This document shows positions 1-12,411 of a stretch of 64,000 nt of DNA, one piece after another. The notes under the pieces are model-generated. The model was not told the DNA's origin and searched no databases. It worked only from the letters and a program-made list of their open reading frames with translations. Made by a program: the position numbers and the translations under genes. How positions within the stretch are numbered: the stretch's first letter is position 1; every line of letters begins with the position of its first letter. Origin of the DNA: Streptomyces tateyamensis (GTDB taxonomy: Bacteria > Actinomycetota > Actinomycetes > Streptomycetales > Streptomycetaceae); NCBI RefSeq assembly GCF_003205575.1, contig NZ_PYBW01000050.1, forward strand, positions 30,207-94,206, given 5' to 3'.

Positions 1-2833
<2,833 letters not shown>

Positions 2834-2843
2834 GCTGGGCAGC

Positions 2844-3515
2844 CTACTGTCCCAGCAGGCCGGCCAGCCGGGCCCGGTAGAGCACCGCCACGGTGAAGCC
2901 GCAGCTGATCCGGCCCGCGGCCACCAGTTGCTCGGCCTCGGCGAAGGAGAACCGCACCGCCCGGCGGATGCCCTCCGCGGCGTCCAGCTCGCCGTACCCC
3001 GACACCCGGGCCGCGTAGAGCAGCACGTGACCGGCCACCAGCCCGGTGTCCGGGTACAGCGGGCCGAGCGGGACGAGTTCCGGGGCCCCGACCCCGAGCT
3101 CCTCGGCCAGCTCGCGGCGGGCGTTCTGCTCGCCGTCGGCCCCCGGTTCGCCGTAGCCGCGCGGGGCCTCCAGGTGCCAGGAGCGGGTGGGGTGCCGGTA
3201 GTGCTCCAGCAGCAGCACCCCGTCGGCCAGCAGCGGGAGCACCACCACCCCGGGCACCCCGGCGGGGTCCAGCATCCGCAGGTGCAGGCCCAGGCTCCCG
3301 CCGGGGAACCGGACCGGGTCGCGCAGCAGGGTCAGGTAGGGGTCGGCGTAGACCACGCCGGACTGCGCGGCGGCCACCGGGGCGGCGCCGCCGCGCTCGC
3401 GCACCGCCTGCTCGGCGGCGGCGGCCTCGGCGGGGTCGGTGAGGATCTCGATGCCCTCGGGGTCGTTGCGGAACAGCTCGGGGCGGTCGGTGCGCAGCTG
3501 GGCGTAGCGGTCCAT
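2844..3515 (-). CDS. Nudix hydrolase, ADP-ribose pyrophosphatase-like
   Basis: A 223-aa protein with a Nudix box around residues 123-145: the core RELAEELGV matches REUxEExGU, so the metal-binding glutamates are present. The first Glu of the G-x5-E part is replaced by Ala, which is usually tolerated. The layout (N-terminal extension, then GxPRGYGE before the box) resembles ADP-ribose/NDP-sugar pyrophosphatases, so the likely reaction is cleavage of a nucleoside diphosphate linked to a sugar; the substrate cannot be read from the sequence. The ATG at 3515 is preceded by AAAGGAG six nt upstream, which decides against a start further upstream. It ends 10 nt before the MetE-like gene. Confidence 0.85.
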   Translation of the reverse strand: MDRYAQLRTDRPELFRNDPEGIEILTDPAEAAAAEQAVRERGGAAPVAAAQSGVVYADPYLTLLRDPVRFPGGSLGLHLRMLDPAGVPGVVVLPLLADGVLLLEHYRHPTRSWHLEAPRGYGEPGADGEQNARRELAEELGVGAPELVPLGPLYPDTGLVAGHVLLYAARVSGYGELDAAEGIRRAVRFSFAEAEQLVAAGRISCGFTVAVLYRARLAGLLGQ

Positions 3516-3583
3516 GGCGGGCTCCTTTCTGCTACCCGGCATGGTGCCCGCTGCGCCGACGCCCCGTCAGCCGGTTGCGGAGT

Positions 3584-5113
3584 TCAGGCCACCGGTTCCG
3601 GCTCGCCCAGCTCGGCCGCCTGCGCGGCCGCGTCGATCCCGGTCACCTCCGCGAAGCCGGCCTTGCGCAGGTCGGCGACCAGGGTCTCCCACTGGCGCAG
3701 CCCGCTGCCCGCGAACCGGCCCTCGATCAGCCGCAGGCTGGCCTCCAGCCGGGCCTGCTCGGACCGCCCGGTGGACCGGTTGACCACCAGGCGCACCACC
3801 ACCGGCGCGGCCCGGTTGGCGAAGGCCCGGGTCACCTCGCCGAGGATCTCGAAGGCCGGGTGCGCGCCGAAGATCACCCGTACCGAGGCGGTCGCCACCT
3901 CGACCAGCAGCTCCACCTGCGGGGTCCAGCGGGCCATCCGGGCGGCGACCTTGCGCCTGGCGACCCGGGCGCTGGCCTCCCGGACCATCGCCACGTAGGC
4001 GGAGACCACCGCCGGCGCGCCGTGCTCCGGGTCGCCGAACCGCCCCGGGTCGGCCACCCGGGGATCGGCCAGCAGGGCCTGCAGCCGGGTCAGGTAGCGC
4101 TGCCACTGCGGAGTCTGACGCAACGCCAGCACGTCCGGCAGCGCGAGCTCGGCGAAGGACTCGACGTACAGTCCCTCCTGGACCACCTCGAAGGCGGTCC
4201 GGCGCACGATCTCCACCAGCTGCTCGGGGCTCAGCTCGGCCTTCTGCGTGGCCCACCGGAGCACCGACTCCTGCAGCGCGCTGCGCGGCATCGAACCCTG
4301 CGGGGTCAGCGCGAACGCGCCGAGCCGGTCGGCCAGGTTGATGTTGTAGGCGAGGTCCACCACCTGCTTGATCTCTGCCCCGAACTCCCGGGTCGGGTCG
4401 TAGGCGCGGTCGGCGGGGTTGCTGCCTTCGCGCACCACGAAGTGGCGGTAGAGCTCGTCGCGCAGCACCAGGCCGCGCTCGCGGATCCGGTCGTTGCTGA
4501 ACTCGGCCACCGCCAGGAACCGCTCGCGCAGCCGGTCCTGCCGCTCTGCCGGAACCTCCAGCGCCCTGGCCAGCGCCGGGAAGTCCATCAGGTTGAGGTC
4601 GTGCGCGTAACGGGAGAACTCACGTCCGAGCACCGTCCCGTCCTGCGAGTTGGCCGCCTCGTCCCAGGCCATCCGCAGGCAGACCGGCCGGGTCTCCTGG
4701 CAGACCCGCTCCCAGGCCTGCCACCCCTGCTCCGCCACCCCGAACAGCGGCTGCTGCACCGGCGACGCCTCGTTCCACAGGAACGGCACCAGGGTGCCCT
4801 CGCCGAGCAGCTGCTTGAACGCCTCGCGCTCCGGCGAGTCGGTCAGGAAGTCCCGGGTCACCGCCGGGTTGTTGTAGAGGTAGGCCCGGTTGACCACCAC
4901 CTGCTCACCGTTGACCAGGGCCCGGATGTACTCCGTGCGCACCCGGTCGTCCTGGTGGCGCAGCGCGGCCCGGCGCGAGAGGTCCCCGCGCCACACACCG
5001 CGCAGCTCCCCGGCGGCGAGCCACTGGTTGTCGAGGGCCTGGGCTATCACCGGCACCTGGCGCAGGTCTTCGGGCTCGATCCGGTCGAATTCGACGTTCG
5101 CCTCGCTGGACAT
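3584..5113 (-). CDS. Unrecognised 509-aa protein
   Basis: Not recognised. A soluble, mixed-composition protein of 509 aa with no signal peptide or membrane segment and no catalytic motif I can name. The middle (residues about 60-260) is rich in aromatic and charged residues (for example YLYNNPAVTRDFL and LVPFLWNEASP); the C-terminal 180 residues look helical, with many Arg/Ala/Glu. The coding frame is clear from third-position G/C and the absence of any competing frame. The ATG at 5113 has a weak GGTAG site 10 nt upstream; an in-frame TTG at 5176 would add 21 residues but has no obvious ribosome site. It is probably a single-gene unit, since a hairpin at 5228-5264 separates it from the upstream SDR operon. 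Confidence 0.75.
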   Translation of the reverse strand: MSSEANVEFDRIEPEDLRQVPVIAQALDNQWLAAGELRGVWRGDLSRRAALRHQDDRVRTEYIRALVNGEQVVVNRAYLYNNPAVTRDFLTDSPEREAFKQLLGEGTLVPFLWNEASPVQQPLFGVAEQGWQAWERVCQETRPVCLRMAWDEAANSQDGTVLGREFSRYAHDLNLMDFPALARALEVPAERQDRLRERFLAVAEFSNDRIRERGLVLRDELYRHFVVREGSNPADRAYDPTREFGAEIKQVVDLAYNINLADRLGAFALTPQGSMPRSALQESVLRWATQKAELSPEQLVEIVRRTAFEVVQEGLYVESFAELALPDVLALRQTPQWQRYLTRLQALLADPRVADPGRFGDPEHGAPAVVSAYVAMVREASARVARRKVAARMARWTPQVELLVEVATASVRVIFGAHPAFEILGEVTRAFANRAAPVVVRLVVNRSTGRSEQARLEASLRLIEGRFAGSGLRQWETLVADLRKAGFAEVTGIDAAAQAAELGEPEPVA

Positions 5114-5227
5114 GAGCGTGATGCTACCGGCGGTGGGTGACGGCCAGTCAGCTGATTTCGGGATCTCCTCGGTCAAGAGCCATCGTCACTCGGTCGACAC
5201 CGGAGCGAAGTTGGTCACCTAGGCTCA

Positions 5228-5264
5228 GAGAGGCCTGTTCCGCCGATCGCGGAGCAGGCCTCTC
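5228..5264 (-). terminator. Hairpin terminator after the SDR gene
   Basis: Two 16-nt arms (5228-5243 and 5249-5264) pair with a single G-U wobble and a 5-nt loop. The structure begins 8 nt beyond the SDR stop codon in the direction of transcription. There is no clear T-tract, as is common for streptomycete terminators. Confidence 0.75.
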
Positions 5265-5271
5265 ACCAGGA

Positions 5272-5961
5272 CTACAGGCCCGGGCGGACCGTCAGGTCGG
5301 TCAGCGTCGCGTCCCGGGGCAGGTCGAGAGCGGTGAGGATGGCGGTGGCCACCGACTCCGGGGCGATCCAGCGGGACGGGTCGTACTCCTTGCCCTCCTG
5401 CTGGTGCACCTTCTGCTGCATGGGGGTGGCGGTGCGGCCGGGGTAGACGGTGGTGACCCGGATGCCGTTCGGCTGCTCCTCGGCGCGCAGGGCGTCGGCC
5501 AGGGCGCGCAGGCCGAACTTGCTGGCCGCGTAGGAGCCCCACTCGGCGTGCGCGGCCAGGCCGGCGCCGGAGTTGACGAAGACCACGTGGCCGCGGGCCT
5601 GGCGCAGCTGCGGCATCAGCAGGCGGGTCAGCTCGGCGGGGGCGACCAGGTTGGCCGCCAGGGTGTCCTGCCAGACCTTCACCGGGGTGTCGGCGACCGG
5701 GCCGAGCTCGACCACGCCGGCCACGTGCAGCAGCGAGTCCAGGCGCAGCGGCAGGGTCTGGTGGCCCAGCGCCCAGGAGAGCTTGGCCGGATTGGCCAGG
5801 TCGCCGACCAGGGTCTGGACAGCGGGGTGGAGCCGGCGCAGTTGGGCGGCGCGGGCCGCGTCGCGGGCGAGCAGCCAGACCTCGTCGCCGCGCTCGATCA
5901 GACGCTGGGCGAGGGCGGCACCGATGCCGGAGCCGGCGCCGGTGAGCAGGTGGGTGGGCAT
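5272..5961 (-). CDS. Short-chain dehydrogenase/reductase (SDR)
   Basis: A 229-aa classical SDR. The N-terminal Rossmann motif TGAGSGIG (residues 7-14) binds NAD(P)H, the NNAG equivalent reads HVAG, and the catalytic set Ser131, Tyr144 and Lys148 (YAASK) is complete. It should be an active oxidoreductase, but the substrate is unknown. The PG motif after the active site is present (VYPGRTATP). It lies 9 nt downstream of the LOG-family gene and is the last gene of the mnmA - LOG - SDR run, followed by the hairpin at 5228-5264. Confidence 0.9.
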   Translation of the reverse strand: MPTHLLTGAGSGIGAALAQRLIERGDEVWLLARDAARAAQLRRLHPAVQTLVGDLANPAKLSWALGHQTLPLRLDSLLHVAGVVELGPVADTPVKVWQDTLAANLVAPAELTRLLMPQLRQARGHVVFVNSGAGLAAHAEWGSYAASKFGLRALADALRAEEQPNGIRVTTVYPGRTATPMQQKVHQQEGKEYDPSRWIAPESVATAILTALDLPRDATLTDLTVRPGL

Positions 5962-5970
5962 GAGGGCCTT

Positions 5971-6498
5971 TCAGGCAGTGGTGAGGTGGGTAAAGACCTC
6001 GGCGGGGGTCTCGGCGAAGGCGATCAGCTGGTCGAGCGGGCGGGGCAGGAAGCCCTCGGCGTCCATCCTCTCCAACTGCACGCGCATGCCGGTGTAGAAG
6101 CCCTCGGTGTCGAGCAGCACGACCGGCTTGTCGTGCAGGCCGTGCTTCTTGAGTTCGAGCACCTCGGTGATCTCGTCCAGCGTGCCGAGGCCGCCGACCA
6201 GCACCACGATGGCGTCGGCCCGAGCCAGCAGCTGGGCCTTGCGCTCGGCGAGGTCGCGGGTGAGCACGAGTTCGTCGGCCCCCGGATAGGTCTTGTGCTT
6301 GAGCAGTTCGACCTGGATCCCGACCAGCTTGCCGCCGGCCGCCTTGACCTGGTCGGCCAGCAGACCCATCAGGCCGGCGTTGGAGCCGCCCCAGACCAGG
6401 GTGTGGCCGCCGGTGCCGAGCAGCCGGGCGAACTCGGCGGCGGGGGCGGAGTAGCGGTCGTCGAGCGAGTATGCGGAGCAGAAGACCGTGATGTTCAT
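5971..6498 (-). CDS. LOG family protein (TIGR00730-type phosphoribohydrolase)
   Basis: A 175-aa protein of the LOG family, whose studied members release cytokinin bases from nucleoside 5'-monophosphates or hydrolyse related nucleotides. The glycine-rich motif GGSNAGLMG lies near residues 36-44. The signature PGGxGTxxE appears near residue 100 as VGGLGTLDEITE, so the leading Pro is Val while the key Gly, Thr and Glu are kept. Older annotations call such proteins lysine decarboxylases, which is not supported. Start ATG at 6498; it follows mnmA by 16 nt and precedes the SDR by 9 nt, so all three probably share a transcript. Confidence 0.88.
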   Translation of the reverse strand: MNITVFCSAYSLDDRYSAPAAEFARLLGTGGHTLVWGGSNAGLMGLLADQVKAAGGKLVGIQVELLKHKTYPGADELVLTRDLAERKAQLLARADAIVVLVGGLGTLDEITEVLELKKHGLHDKPVVLLDTEGFYTGMRVQLERMDAEGFLPRPLDQLIAFAETPAEVFTHLTTA

Positions 6499-6514
6499 AG
6501 GAGCACCAGGACTA

Positions 6515-7657
6515 TCAGATCTCCGCCACGGCCCGCCGCTCGGTTTCGGCGATGGTGGCCGAGCCGACCACCCGGGTGCCGTCGTAGAGCACCACGGCCT
6601 GGCCGGGCGCGATCCCGCGGGCCGGGGTGTCCAGGGCCACTCGCAGCTGCCCGCCGGCCAGTTCGGCGGTGACCGGCACCTCCTCGCCGTGCGCGCGCAG
6701 CTGGGCGGTGTAGCGGCCCGCGCCCACCGGCGCCGGGCCGCACCAGCGCGGCCGGATCGCGGTCAGGCCCAGCACGTCCAGGCCGGCCGCCGGGCCGACC
6801 GTGACGGTGTTGTCCACCGGCGAGATGTCCAGCACGTAGCGCGGCTTGCCGTCCGGCGCCGGGTGGCCGATCCGCAGGCCCTTGCGCTGGCCGATGGTGA
6901 AGCCGTAGGCGCCGTCGTGCTCGCCGAGCTTGGTGCCGTCGGCGTCCAGGATGTCGCCGGGCGCGCGGCCCAGCCGCTCGGCCAGGAAGCCCTGGGTGTC
7001 GCCGTCGGCGATGAAGCAGATGTCGTGGCTGTCCGGCTTCTTGGCCACCGCCAGGTCGCGGCGCTCGGCCTCGGCCCGGATCTGCTCCTTGGTGGTGTCG
7101 CCGAGCGGGAAGAGCGAGTGCGCGAGCTGCTGCGCGTCCAGCACCCCGAGCACGTAGGACTGGTCCTTGGCGGCGTCCACCGCACGGTGCAACTCACGGC
7201 CGCCGCCTGGCAGTTCGACGATCCGGGCATAGTGGCCGGTGCACACCGCGTCGAAGCCCAGGGCCAGCGCCCTGTCCAGCAGCGCGGCGAACTTGATCTT
7301 CTCGTTGCAGCGAAGGCAGGGGTTGGGGGTGCGGCCGGCCGCGTACTCGGCGACGAAGTCGTCGATCACGTCCTCGCGGAACCGCTCGGCCAGGTCCCAG
7401 ACGTAGAACGGGATGCCGATCACGTCGGCGGCCCGGCGGGCGTCCCGGGAGTCCTCCAGGGTGCAGCAGCCGCGGGCGCCGGTGCGGAAGGACTGCGGGT
7501 TCGCCGCCAGCGCCAGGTGCACCCCGGTGACCTCGTGCCCGGCTTCCACCGCGCGCGCCGCGGCCACGGCGGAGTCGACGCCGCCGGACATGGCGGCGAG
7601 CACGCGCAGGCGGGGGCTGGTGGAGGGGCCGCTGGGGGCGCCGGGGAAGTCAGTCAT
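6515..7657 (-). CDS. mnmA: tRNA-specific 2-thiouridylase MnmA
   Basis: A 380-aa ATP-dependent enzyme that thiolates U34 in the wobble position of Lys, Glu and Gln tRNAs. The PP-loop SGGVDS lies at residues 24-29. The two catalytic cysteines are in the expected contexts NPCLRCN (near residue 111) and HDICFI (near residue 212), and a C-terminal beta-barrel domain follows. The ATG at 7657 has GGAGGG 4 nt upstream, better than an upstream in-frame codon. The cysteine desulfurase gene immediately upstream on the same strand is the likely sulfur donor. Confidence 0.96.
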   Translation of the reverse strand: MTDFPGAPSGPSTSPRLRVLAAMSGGVDSAVAAARAVEAGHEVTGVHLALAANPQSFRTGARGCCTLEDSRDARRAADVIGIPFYVWDLAERFREDVIDDFVAEYAAGRTPNPCLRCNEKIKFAALLDRALALGFDAVCTGHYARIVELPGGGRELHRAVDAAKDQSYVLGVLDAQQLAHSLFPLGDTTKEQIRAEAERRDLAVAKKPDSHDICFIADGDTQGFLAERLGRAPGDILDADGTKLGEHDGAYGFTIGQRKGLRIGHPAPDGKPRYVLDISPVDNTVTVGPAAGLDVLGLTAIRPRWCGPAPVGAGRYTAQLRAHGEEVPVTAELAGGQLRVALDTPARGIAPGQAVVLYDGTRVVGSATIAETERRAVAEI

Positions 7658-7750
7658 AGTGCCCTCCAGCGTACGCAATGAGCGGCTTCGGCCGGACCGG
7701 CCCCAGCACCGACCGGTCCTGGCACCGACCGACCCCGGCTCCGACCGGCC

Positions 7751-8920
7751 CTAGCGCTGTCCGGCGCGCTCGGCCCGCTGGACCACCGGGCCGATCGCCT
7801 CGGCCAGCACGTCCACGTCCGCCTTGGTGGAGGTGTGCCCCAGCGAGAACCGCAGCGAGGAGCGGGCGAGCAGCGGGTCGGCGCCGATCGCCAGCAGCAC
7901 GTGGCTGGGCTGCGGCACGCCCGCCGAGCAGGCCGAGCCGGTGGAGGCCTCGATGCCGGCCGCGTCCAGCAGCATCAGCAGCGCGTCGCCCTCGCAGCCG
8001 GGGAAGGAGAAGTGCGCGTTGGCGGGCAGCCGGCCGGCCGGGTCCGGGTCGCCGTTGAGCACCGCCGCGGGCACCGCGGCCCGCACCCGGGCCACCAGGT
8101 CGTCGCGCAGCCCCGCCACCGCCACCGCGTGCTCGGCCTGCCGCTCGACCGCCAGCCGCACGGCGGTCGCGAAGCCCGCCGCGGCCGGCACGTCCAGGGT
8201 GCCGGAGCGCACGTCGCGCTCCTGGCCGCCGCCGTGCAGCAGCGGCACCGGGGTCTGGCCCCGGCCGAGCAGCAGCGCGCCGACCCCGTACGGGCCGCCG
8301 ACCTTGTGCCCGGTGACGGTCAGCGCGTCCAGCCCGCTGGCCGCGAAGTCGATCGGCACCTGACCCAGCGCCTGCACCGCGTCGGCATGCATCGGGATGC
8401 CGAACTCCTTGGCCACTGCGGCCAGTTCGGCGATCGGCAGCAGGGTGCCGATCTCGTTGTTGGCCCACATCACGGTGACCAGGGCGACCGAGCCGGGCTC
8501 CCGCTCGATCGCCTCGCGCAGCGCCTCGGGGTGCACCCGGCCGTGTCCGTCCACCGGCAGGTACTCGACCTGCGCGCCCTCGTGCTCGGCCAGCCAGTGC
8601 ACCGCGTCCAGCACCGCGTGGTGCTCCACCGGGCTGCACAGCACCCGGGTGCGGGCCGGATCGGCGTCCCGGCGGGCCCAGTACAGCCCCTTGACGGCGA
8701 GGTTGTCCGACTCGGTACCGCCGCCGGTCAGCACGATCTCGCTCGGCCGGGCGCCCAGCGCGGCGGCCAGCGACTCGCGGGACTCCTCGACGACCCGGCG
8801 GGCCCGCCGGCCGGCCGCGTGCAGGGAGGAGGCGTTGCCGGTGACGCCGAGGTGCGCCGTCATCGCGGCGATCGCCTCGGGGAGCATCGGGGTGGTGGCC
8901 GCATGGTCGAGGTATGGCAT
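7751..8920 (-). CDS. Cysteine desulfurase (IscS/NifS family)
   Basis: A 389-aa PLP enzyme that takes sulfur from cysteine and passes it on as a persulfide. It starts with the family hallmark YLDHAATTP. The PLP-binding lysine is in [10 protein letters not shown] near residue 204, and the catalytic cysteine is in STGSACSAG near residue 331 on a short loop that continues PQPSHVL, as in the group I enzymes. Position 93 nt upstream of mnmA suggests its main partner is tRNA 2-thiolation, although Fe-S assembly cannot be excluded. The start is the ATG at 8920; its ribosome site is weak (GGTGCAG). The intergenic stretch to mnmA contains short repeats of a GCACCGACCG-like unit. Confidence 0.95.
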   Translation of the reverse strand: MPYLDHAATTPMLPEAIAAMTAHLGVTGNASSLHAAGRRARRVVEESRESLAAALGARPSEIVLTGGGTESDNLAVKGLYWARRDADPARTRVLCSPVEHHAVLDAVHWLAEHEGAQVEYLPVDGHGRVHPEALREAIEREPGSVALVTVMWANNEIGTLLPIAELAAVAKEFGIPMHADAVQALGQVPIDFAASGLDALTVTGHKVGGPYGVGALLLGRGQTPVPLLHGGGQERDVRSGTLDVPAAAGFATAVRLAVERQAEHAVAVAGLRDDLVARVRAAVPAAVLNGDPDPAGRLPANAHFSFPGCEGDALLMLLDAAGIEASTGSACSAGVPQPSHVLLAIGADPLLARSSLRFSLGHTSTKADVDVLAEAIGPVVQRAERAGQR

Positions 8921-9074
8921 GGCTGCACCAGTGTAGGCGGAGCACTGGAACGGCCCGCGCCGCAGGGCGTGGCCCGGGTCACGATTCGGCCATTGCACGC
9001 TCTGCAACGCGGGGTTAGCCTCCTCGCGCCGGCCACTCGATGGCCACCTAGGTGAATGAGGGGTGCGGGCCGCA

Positions 9075-9896
9075 ATGTCGCAGACCGTCGACCGGGCGCT
9101 GACGATCCTCGCCTCGCTGGGGGACGGCCCCGCCTCGCTGGAGCAGGCGGCCGGAACCATCGGGGTGCACAAGTCCACCGCCCTGCGGCTGCTGCGGACC
9201 CTGGAGGAGCACGGGTTCGTGCAGCGCCAGGCCGACCACCGCTACCGGCTGGGCGGCCGGCTGCTGTCGCTGGCGCACATCGCGCTGGAGGGCATCGACG
9301 TGCGCCAGGTCTCGGCGCCCTACCTCGCCTCGCTCAGCGAGCGCTACGGGCACACCGTCCACCTGGCGGTCCTGGAGGGCTCCCAGGTGGTCTGGGTGGA
9401 CAAGGTCGAGGCCCGGTACCCGGTCCCCGTGGACAGCTGGCTCGGTCCGGCCTCCCGGATCGGCCGCAAGGCCCCGGCCGGCGCCACCGCGGCCGGCAAG
9501 GTGCTGCTGGCCGACCTGGTGGAGGATCAGCTCGCCGCGCTGCTGGACTCGCTGGACTTCCCGGCCCGCACTCCGCGCAGCCTGCGCTCGGCCCACGAGC
9601 TGCGCACCGAGCTGCTCGCGGTGGCCGCCCACGGCTGGTCGCTGGACCAGGGCGAGTACCAGGAGAGCGTCAACTGCCTGGCCGCGCCGATCAAGGGCAA
9701 CGACGGGCGGGCGATCGCCGCCTGCACGATCTCGGTACCGTCCGCGGTGGCACCGGTGGGCGAGCTGAACCGGCTGCTGCCCGAACTGCTCTGCACGGTG
9801 GAGGCGATCTCCCTGGCCTACGGCGGCTCGCCTACTCCTCGCTGGTGCGAGAACCGTTGCGGTGCCAAGCACGCGGCGCGCGCCAGCCATACCTGA
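9075..9896 (+). CDS. IclR family transcriptional regulator
   Basis: A 273-aa DNA-binding regulator. Residues about 4-65 form the winged helix-turn-helix ([20 protein letters not shown]), followed by an IclR effector-binding GAF-like domain with the characteristic [12 protein letters not shown] and CLAAPI segments. The ATG at 9075 is used here; a GTG at 9063 would add four residues. The last 65 nt overlap the 3' end of the converging TRIC-type gene, and the basic, cysteine-containing tail ([12 protein letters not shown]) is outside the conserved domain. No target can be named; it is divergent from the cysteine desulfurase gene with 154 nt between them. Confidence 0.92.
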   Translation: MSQTVDRALTILASLGDGPASLEQAAGTIGVHKSTALRLLRTLEEHGFVQRQADHRYRLGGRLLSLAHIALEGIDVRQVSAPYLASLSERYGHTVHLAVLEGSQVVWVDKVEARYPVPVDSWLGPASRIGRKAPAGATAAGKVLLADLVEDQLAALLDSLDFPARTPRSLRSAHELRTELLAVAAHGWSLDQGEYQESVNCLAAPIKGNDGRAIAACTISVPSAVAPVGELNRLLPELLCTVEAISLAYGGSPTPRWCENRCGAKHAARASHT

Positions 9897-10491
9897 GCGC
9901 CAGCATCCGCAGCCCGAAGGCGGTCATCGCGGCGGCCGAGGCGGTCAGCGTGGTCAGGTGCTGATGGACGATCAGCACCGCCACCATGGTCGAGCCGACC
10001 AGGGCCGGTACCGCGTAGATCTCCCGGTCCCAGCGCAGCAGCGAGACCGTCTCGTTGGCCAGCACGTCGCGGATCACCCCGCCGCCGGCCGCGGTGAGCA
10101 TGCCCAGCGCGACCGAGGCCACCGAGCCCAGGCCGTAGTCGTGCGCCTTGGCGGTACCGGTGACGCAGAACAGGCCCAGGCCCAGCGCGTCCAGGGTCTG
10201 CACGCTGCTGTTGATCCGCTCCACCTCGGGGTGCAGGAAGAAGACCACCACGCCGGCCAGCAGCGGGGCCAGGAAGTAGCCCATGTTGGTGAAGGCGACC
10301 GGTGGAGTGGCCCCGATCAGCACGTCGCGCACCACTCCCCCGCCCAGGGCGGTGGCCTCGGCCAGCACGCAGATGCCGAAGATGTCCATGTTCTTGCGCA
10401 CCGCCAGCAGGCCCCCGGACAGGGCGAAGACGAAGATGCCGACCACGTCCAGCGGCTGCTGCACATCGGGGGAGAAGATCTGCGAGGTCAC
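9832..10491 (-). CDS. TRIC/UPF0126 family cation channel protein
   Basis: A 219-aa integral membrane protein made of two repeated three-helix units. Each repeat carries the family motif GGG-x-x-RD: GGGVVRDVLIG in the first and GGGVIRDVLANE in the second. About seven hydrophobic segments can be counted. Prokaryotic TRIC proteins form trimeric potassium-permeable channels; older names call them UPF0126. The GTG start at 10491 (MTSQIFSP) gives the family's normal length, whereas the longer reading frame upstream is low-complexity and unlikely to be translated. Its end overlaps the IclR gene by 65 nt in a convergent arrangement. Confidence 0.88.
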   Translation of the reverse strand: MTSQIFSPDVQQPLDVVGIFVFALSGGLLAVRKNMDIFGICVLAEATALGGGVVRDVLIGATPPVAFTNMGYFLAPLLAGVVVFFLHPEVERINSSVQTLDALGLGLFCVTGTAKAHDYGLGSVASVALGMLTAAGGGVIRDVLANETVSLLRWDREIYAVPALVGSTMVAVLIVHQHLTTLTASAAAMTAFGLRMLALRYGWRAPRAWHRNGSRTSEE

Positions 10492-10577
10492 CGGCCCAGT
10501 GTCTCCCGGTACCCCGCCGGTACCGAATCCCGGCCCCCGCCCTTCTCCGCGCCCCACCCGGGCGCCACACTGTGGCG

Positions 10578-11267
10578 GTGGCCTCCAGACCGAACAAGAA
10601 GCGCAAGCGCCCGCTCGCCCCGGACCACCGGCCGGAGCCGAAGCCGTACCGGCGCGGCCGCCGCGAGCAGGTGCTCTCGGCCGGGGCACGGCGGCGCTGC
10701 GCGCTGCTGGCCGCTGCGGCGCCGGTGCTGCTGATCGGGGCCGCGCTGCTGGGCAGCAACCAGGACATCGGCGGCTACGGCTACGTGCCCGGGATCGTGC
10801 TGCTGATCACCGCGCTGGTGCTGGTGCTCTTCGGCGGGGCCAACGGCTGGCTGCTGATCGGCGCGACCTTCTGCAGCATCGCGGTGCTGGCGATCCCCGG
10901 GCCGCTGTTGGACGCCGAGCTGATGGTGCACCGGGGCGTGCGGGTGGAGACCACGGTGGTCGCGGTGCACCGGTCCAAGGGCAAGCACGGGCCGACCTAC
11001 AGCTGTGACCTGCGGCGCGACGACGGGGTGCCGCTCGCGCACCCCGCCCTGGGCACGAACGACTGCTACGGCAGCAACGACCTGGGCAGCCACAAGGAGG
11101 TGATGGTGGACCCGGGCGGCTGGGCCGGCCTGGATCCGGCCGACACCGACTACAGCGGGCTGGACCTGGGCATCGGCGCGCTGGCCGGGGCCACCGTCGG
11201 CTACGAGCTGTTCGTCTGGCTGGCCGCCCGGCGCGGACAGCGCCGGGCGGCGGCCGGCCTCGACTAG
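10578..11267 (+). CDS. Small membrane protein of unknown function
   Basis: A 229-aa protein with a basic N terminus (RPNKKRKRPLAPDHRP), three hydrophobic helices between residues about 40 and 110, an extracytoplasmic stretch of about 80 residues with two cysteines (YSCDLRRDDG and TNDCYGSND), and a final hydrophobic helix. This is a common hypothetical in streptomycetes; no enzymatic motif is seen. The cysteines could form a disulfide outside the membrane. The start is a GTG at 10578 (another GTG lies at 10572). It is divergent from the TRIC gene (86 nt) and converges on oppF. Confidence 0.7.
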   Translation: MASRPNKKRKRPLAPDHRPEPKPYRRGRREQVLSAGARRRCALLAAAAPVLLIGAALLGSNQDIGGYGYVPGIVLLITALVLVLFGGANGWLLIGATFCSIAVLAIPGPLLDAELMVHRGVRVETTVVAVHRSKGKHGPTYSCDLRRDDGVPLAHPALGTNDCYGSNDLGSHKEVMVDPGGWAGLDPADTDYSGLDLGIGALAGATVGYELFVWLAARRGQRRAAAGLD

Positions 11268-11288
11268 GTCCTGTCCGGCCGCAGGGGA

Positions 11289-12389
11289 CTACGGAGTCGT
11301 CACCTGGTTCTCGGGGCTCTGCTGATTCTCGGGGAAGTGGCACGCCACCTGTTGCCCCGGGCTCAGCAGCTCCAGCAACGGCTCCTGCTCGGCGCAGATC
11401 TCCTGCGCCTTCCAGCAGCGGGTGCGGAACCGGCAGCCGGAGGGCGGGTTGATCGGCGAGGGCACGTCCCCGGTGAGCAGGATCCTCCCCCCGCCCTCGC
11501 CGGGAGCTGCCCCCACCCGCCGCTCCTTGCGCCGCGGGTCCGGCACCGGCACCGCGGAGAGCAGCGCGGTGGTGTACGGGTGGGCCGGCCGTGAGTAGAG
11601 GGTGTCCCGGTCCGCGACCTCCACGATCTTGCCCAGGTACATCACCGCCACCCGGTCCGAGACGTGCCGGACCACCGAGAGGTCGTGCGCGATGATCAGG
11701 TAGGTCAGCCCGAGCTCGCGCTGCAGGTCGTCCAGGAGGTTGACCACCTGGGCCTGGATCGACACGTCGAGCGCCGAGACCGGCTCGTCCGCCACGATCA
11801 TCTTCGGCTTGAGCGCCAGCGCCCGGGCGATCCCGATCCGCTGCCGCTGACCGCCGGAGAACTCGTGCGGGTAGCGGTTGTAGTGCTCGGGGTTGAGCCC
11901 GCACAGCTCCAGCAGGTCCTGCACCGCGCGCTTGACGCCGTGCTCGGTGGCCACCTTCTGCAGCTTGAACGGCGCCCCGACGATGGTGCCCACGGTGTGC
12001 CGCGGGTTCAGCGAGGAGTACGGGTCCTGGAAGACGATCTGGATGTCGCGGCGCAGCGGCCGCATCGCCGCCGCTCCCAGGTGGGTGATGTCGCGGCCCT
12101 CGAACTCCACGGTGCCGCCGGTGGGCTCGTCCAGCCGGGTGACCAGCCGGCCCATGGTGGACTTGCCGCAGCCGGACTCCCCGACCACGCCCAGGGTCTC
12201 CCCCGGGTGCACCGCGAAGCTGATCCCGTCCACCGCGCGCACCGCGCCGACCTTGCGGCGCAGCACGCCGCCGCCCTTGATCGGGAAGTGCCGCACCAGG
12301 TCGGTGACCTTGAGCAGCGGCGCGCGCTGCGGGTCGCGCTCCGGGGAGGGCGTGGGCGAGGGCACCGCGGCGGGCTGAGTATCCGTCAT
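11289..12389 (-). CDS. oppF: Oligopeptide ABC importer ATPase OppF
   Basis: A 366-aa ATPase of a peptide importer. Walker A GESGCGKS is at residues 70-77, the Q-loop is in [11 protein letters not shown], the signature is [12 protein letters not shown], Walker B is [12 protein letters not shown] and the switch His is in IIAHDLSVV. The C-terminal oligopeptide-transporter extension carries its cysteine cluster (GCRFRTRC ... CAEQ ... CHFP), which in some family members binds an Fe-S cluster. It is the last gene of the opp run; the start overlaps no gene but lies 22 nt from oppD, so the two are cotranscribed. Confidence 0.93.
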   Translation of the reverse strand: MTDTQPAAVPSPTPSPERDPQRAPLLKVTDLVRHFPIKGGGVLRRKVGAVRAVDGISFAVHPGETLGVVGESGCGKSTMGRLVTRLDEPTGGTVEFEGRDITHLGAAAMRPLRRDIQIVFQDPYSSLNPRHTVGTIVGAPFKLQKVATEHGVKRAVQDLLELCGLNPEHYNRYPHEFSGGQRQRIGIARALALKPKMIVADEPVSALDVSIQAQVVNLLDDLQRELGLTYLIIAHDLSVVRHVSDRVAVMYLGKIVEVADRDTLYSRPAHPYTTALLSAVPVPDPRRKERRVGAAPGEGGGRILLTGDVPSPINPPSGCRFRTRCWKAQEICAEQEPLLELLSPGQQVACHFPENQQSPENQVTTP

Positions 12390-12411
12390 GATACGTACAA
12401 CTCCAGGAAGT

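Noticed and set aside
5971..6498. Lysine decarboxylase
   Set aside because: The GGSNAGLMG and GGxGTxxE motifs define LOG-type phosphoribohydrolases; no decarboxylase or PLP motif is present.
7658..7750. Possible regulatory tandem repeats between mnmA and the cysteine desulfurase gene
   Set aside because: The units (variants of gcaccgaccg) are short and imperfect and look like ordinary GC-rich drift.
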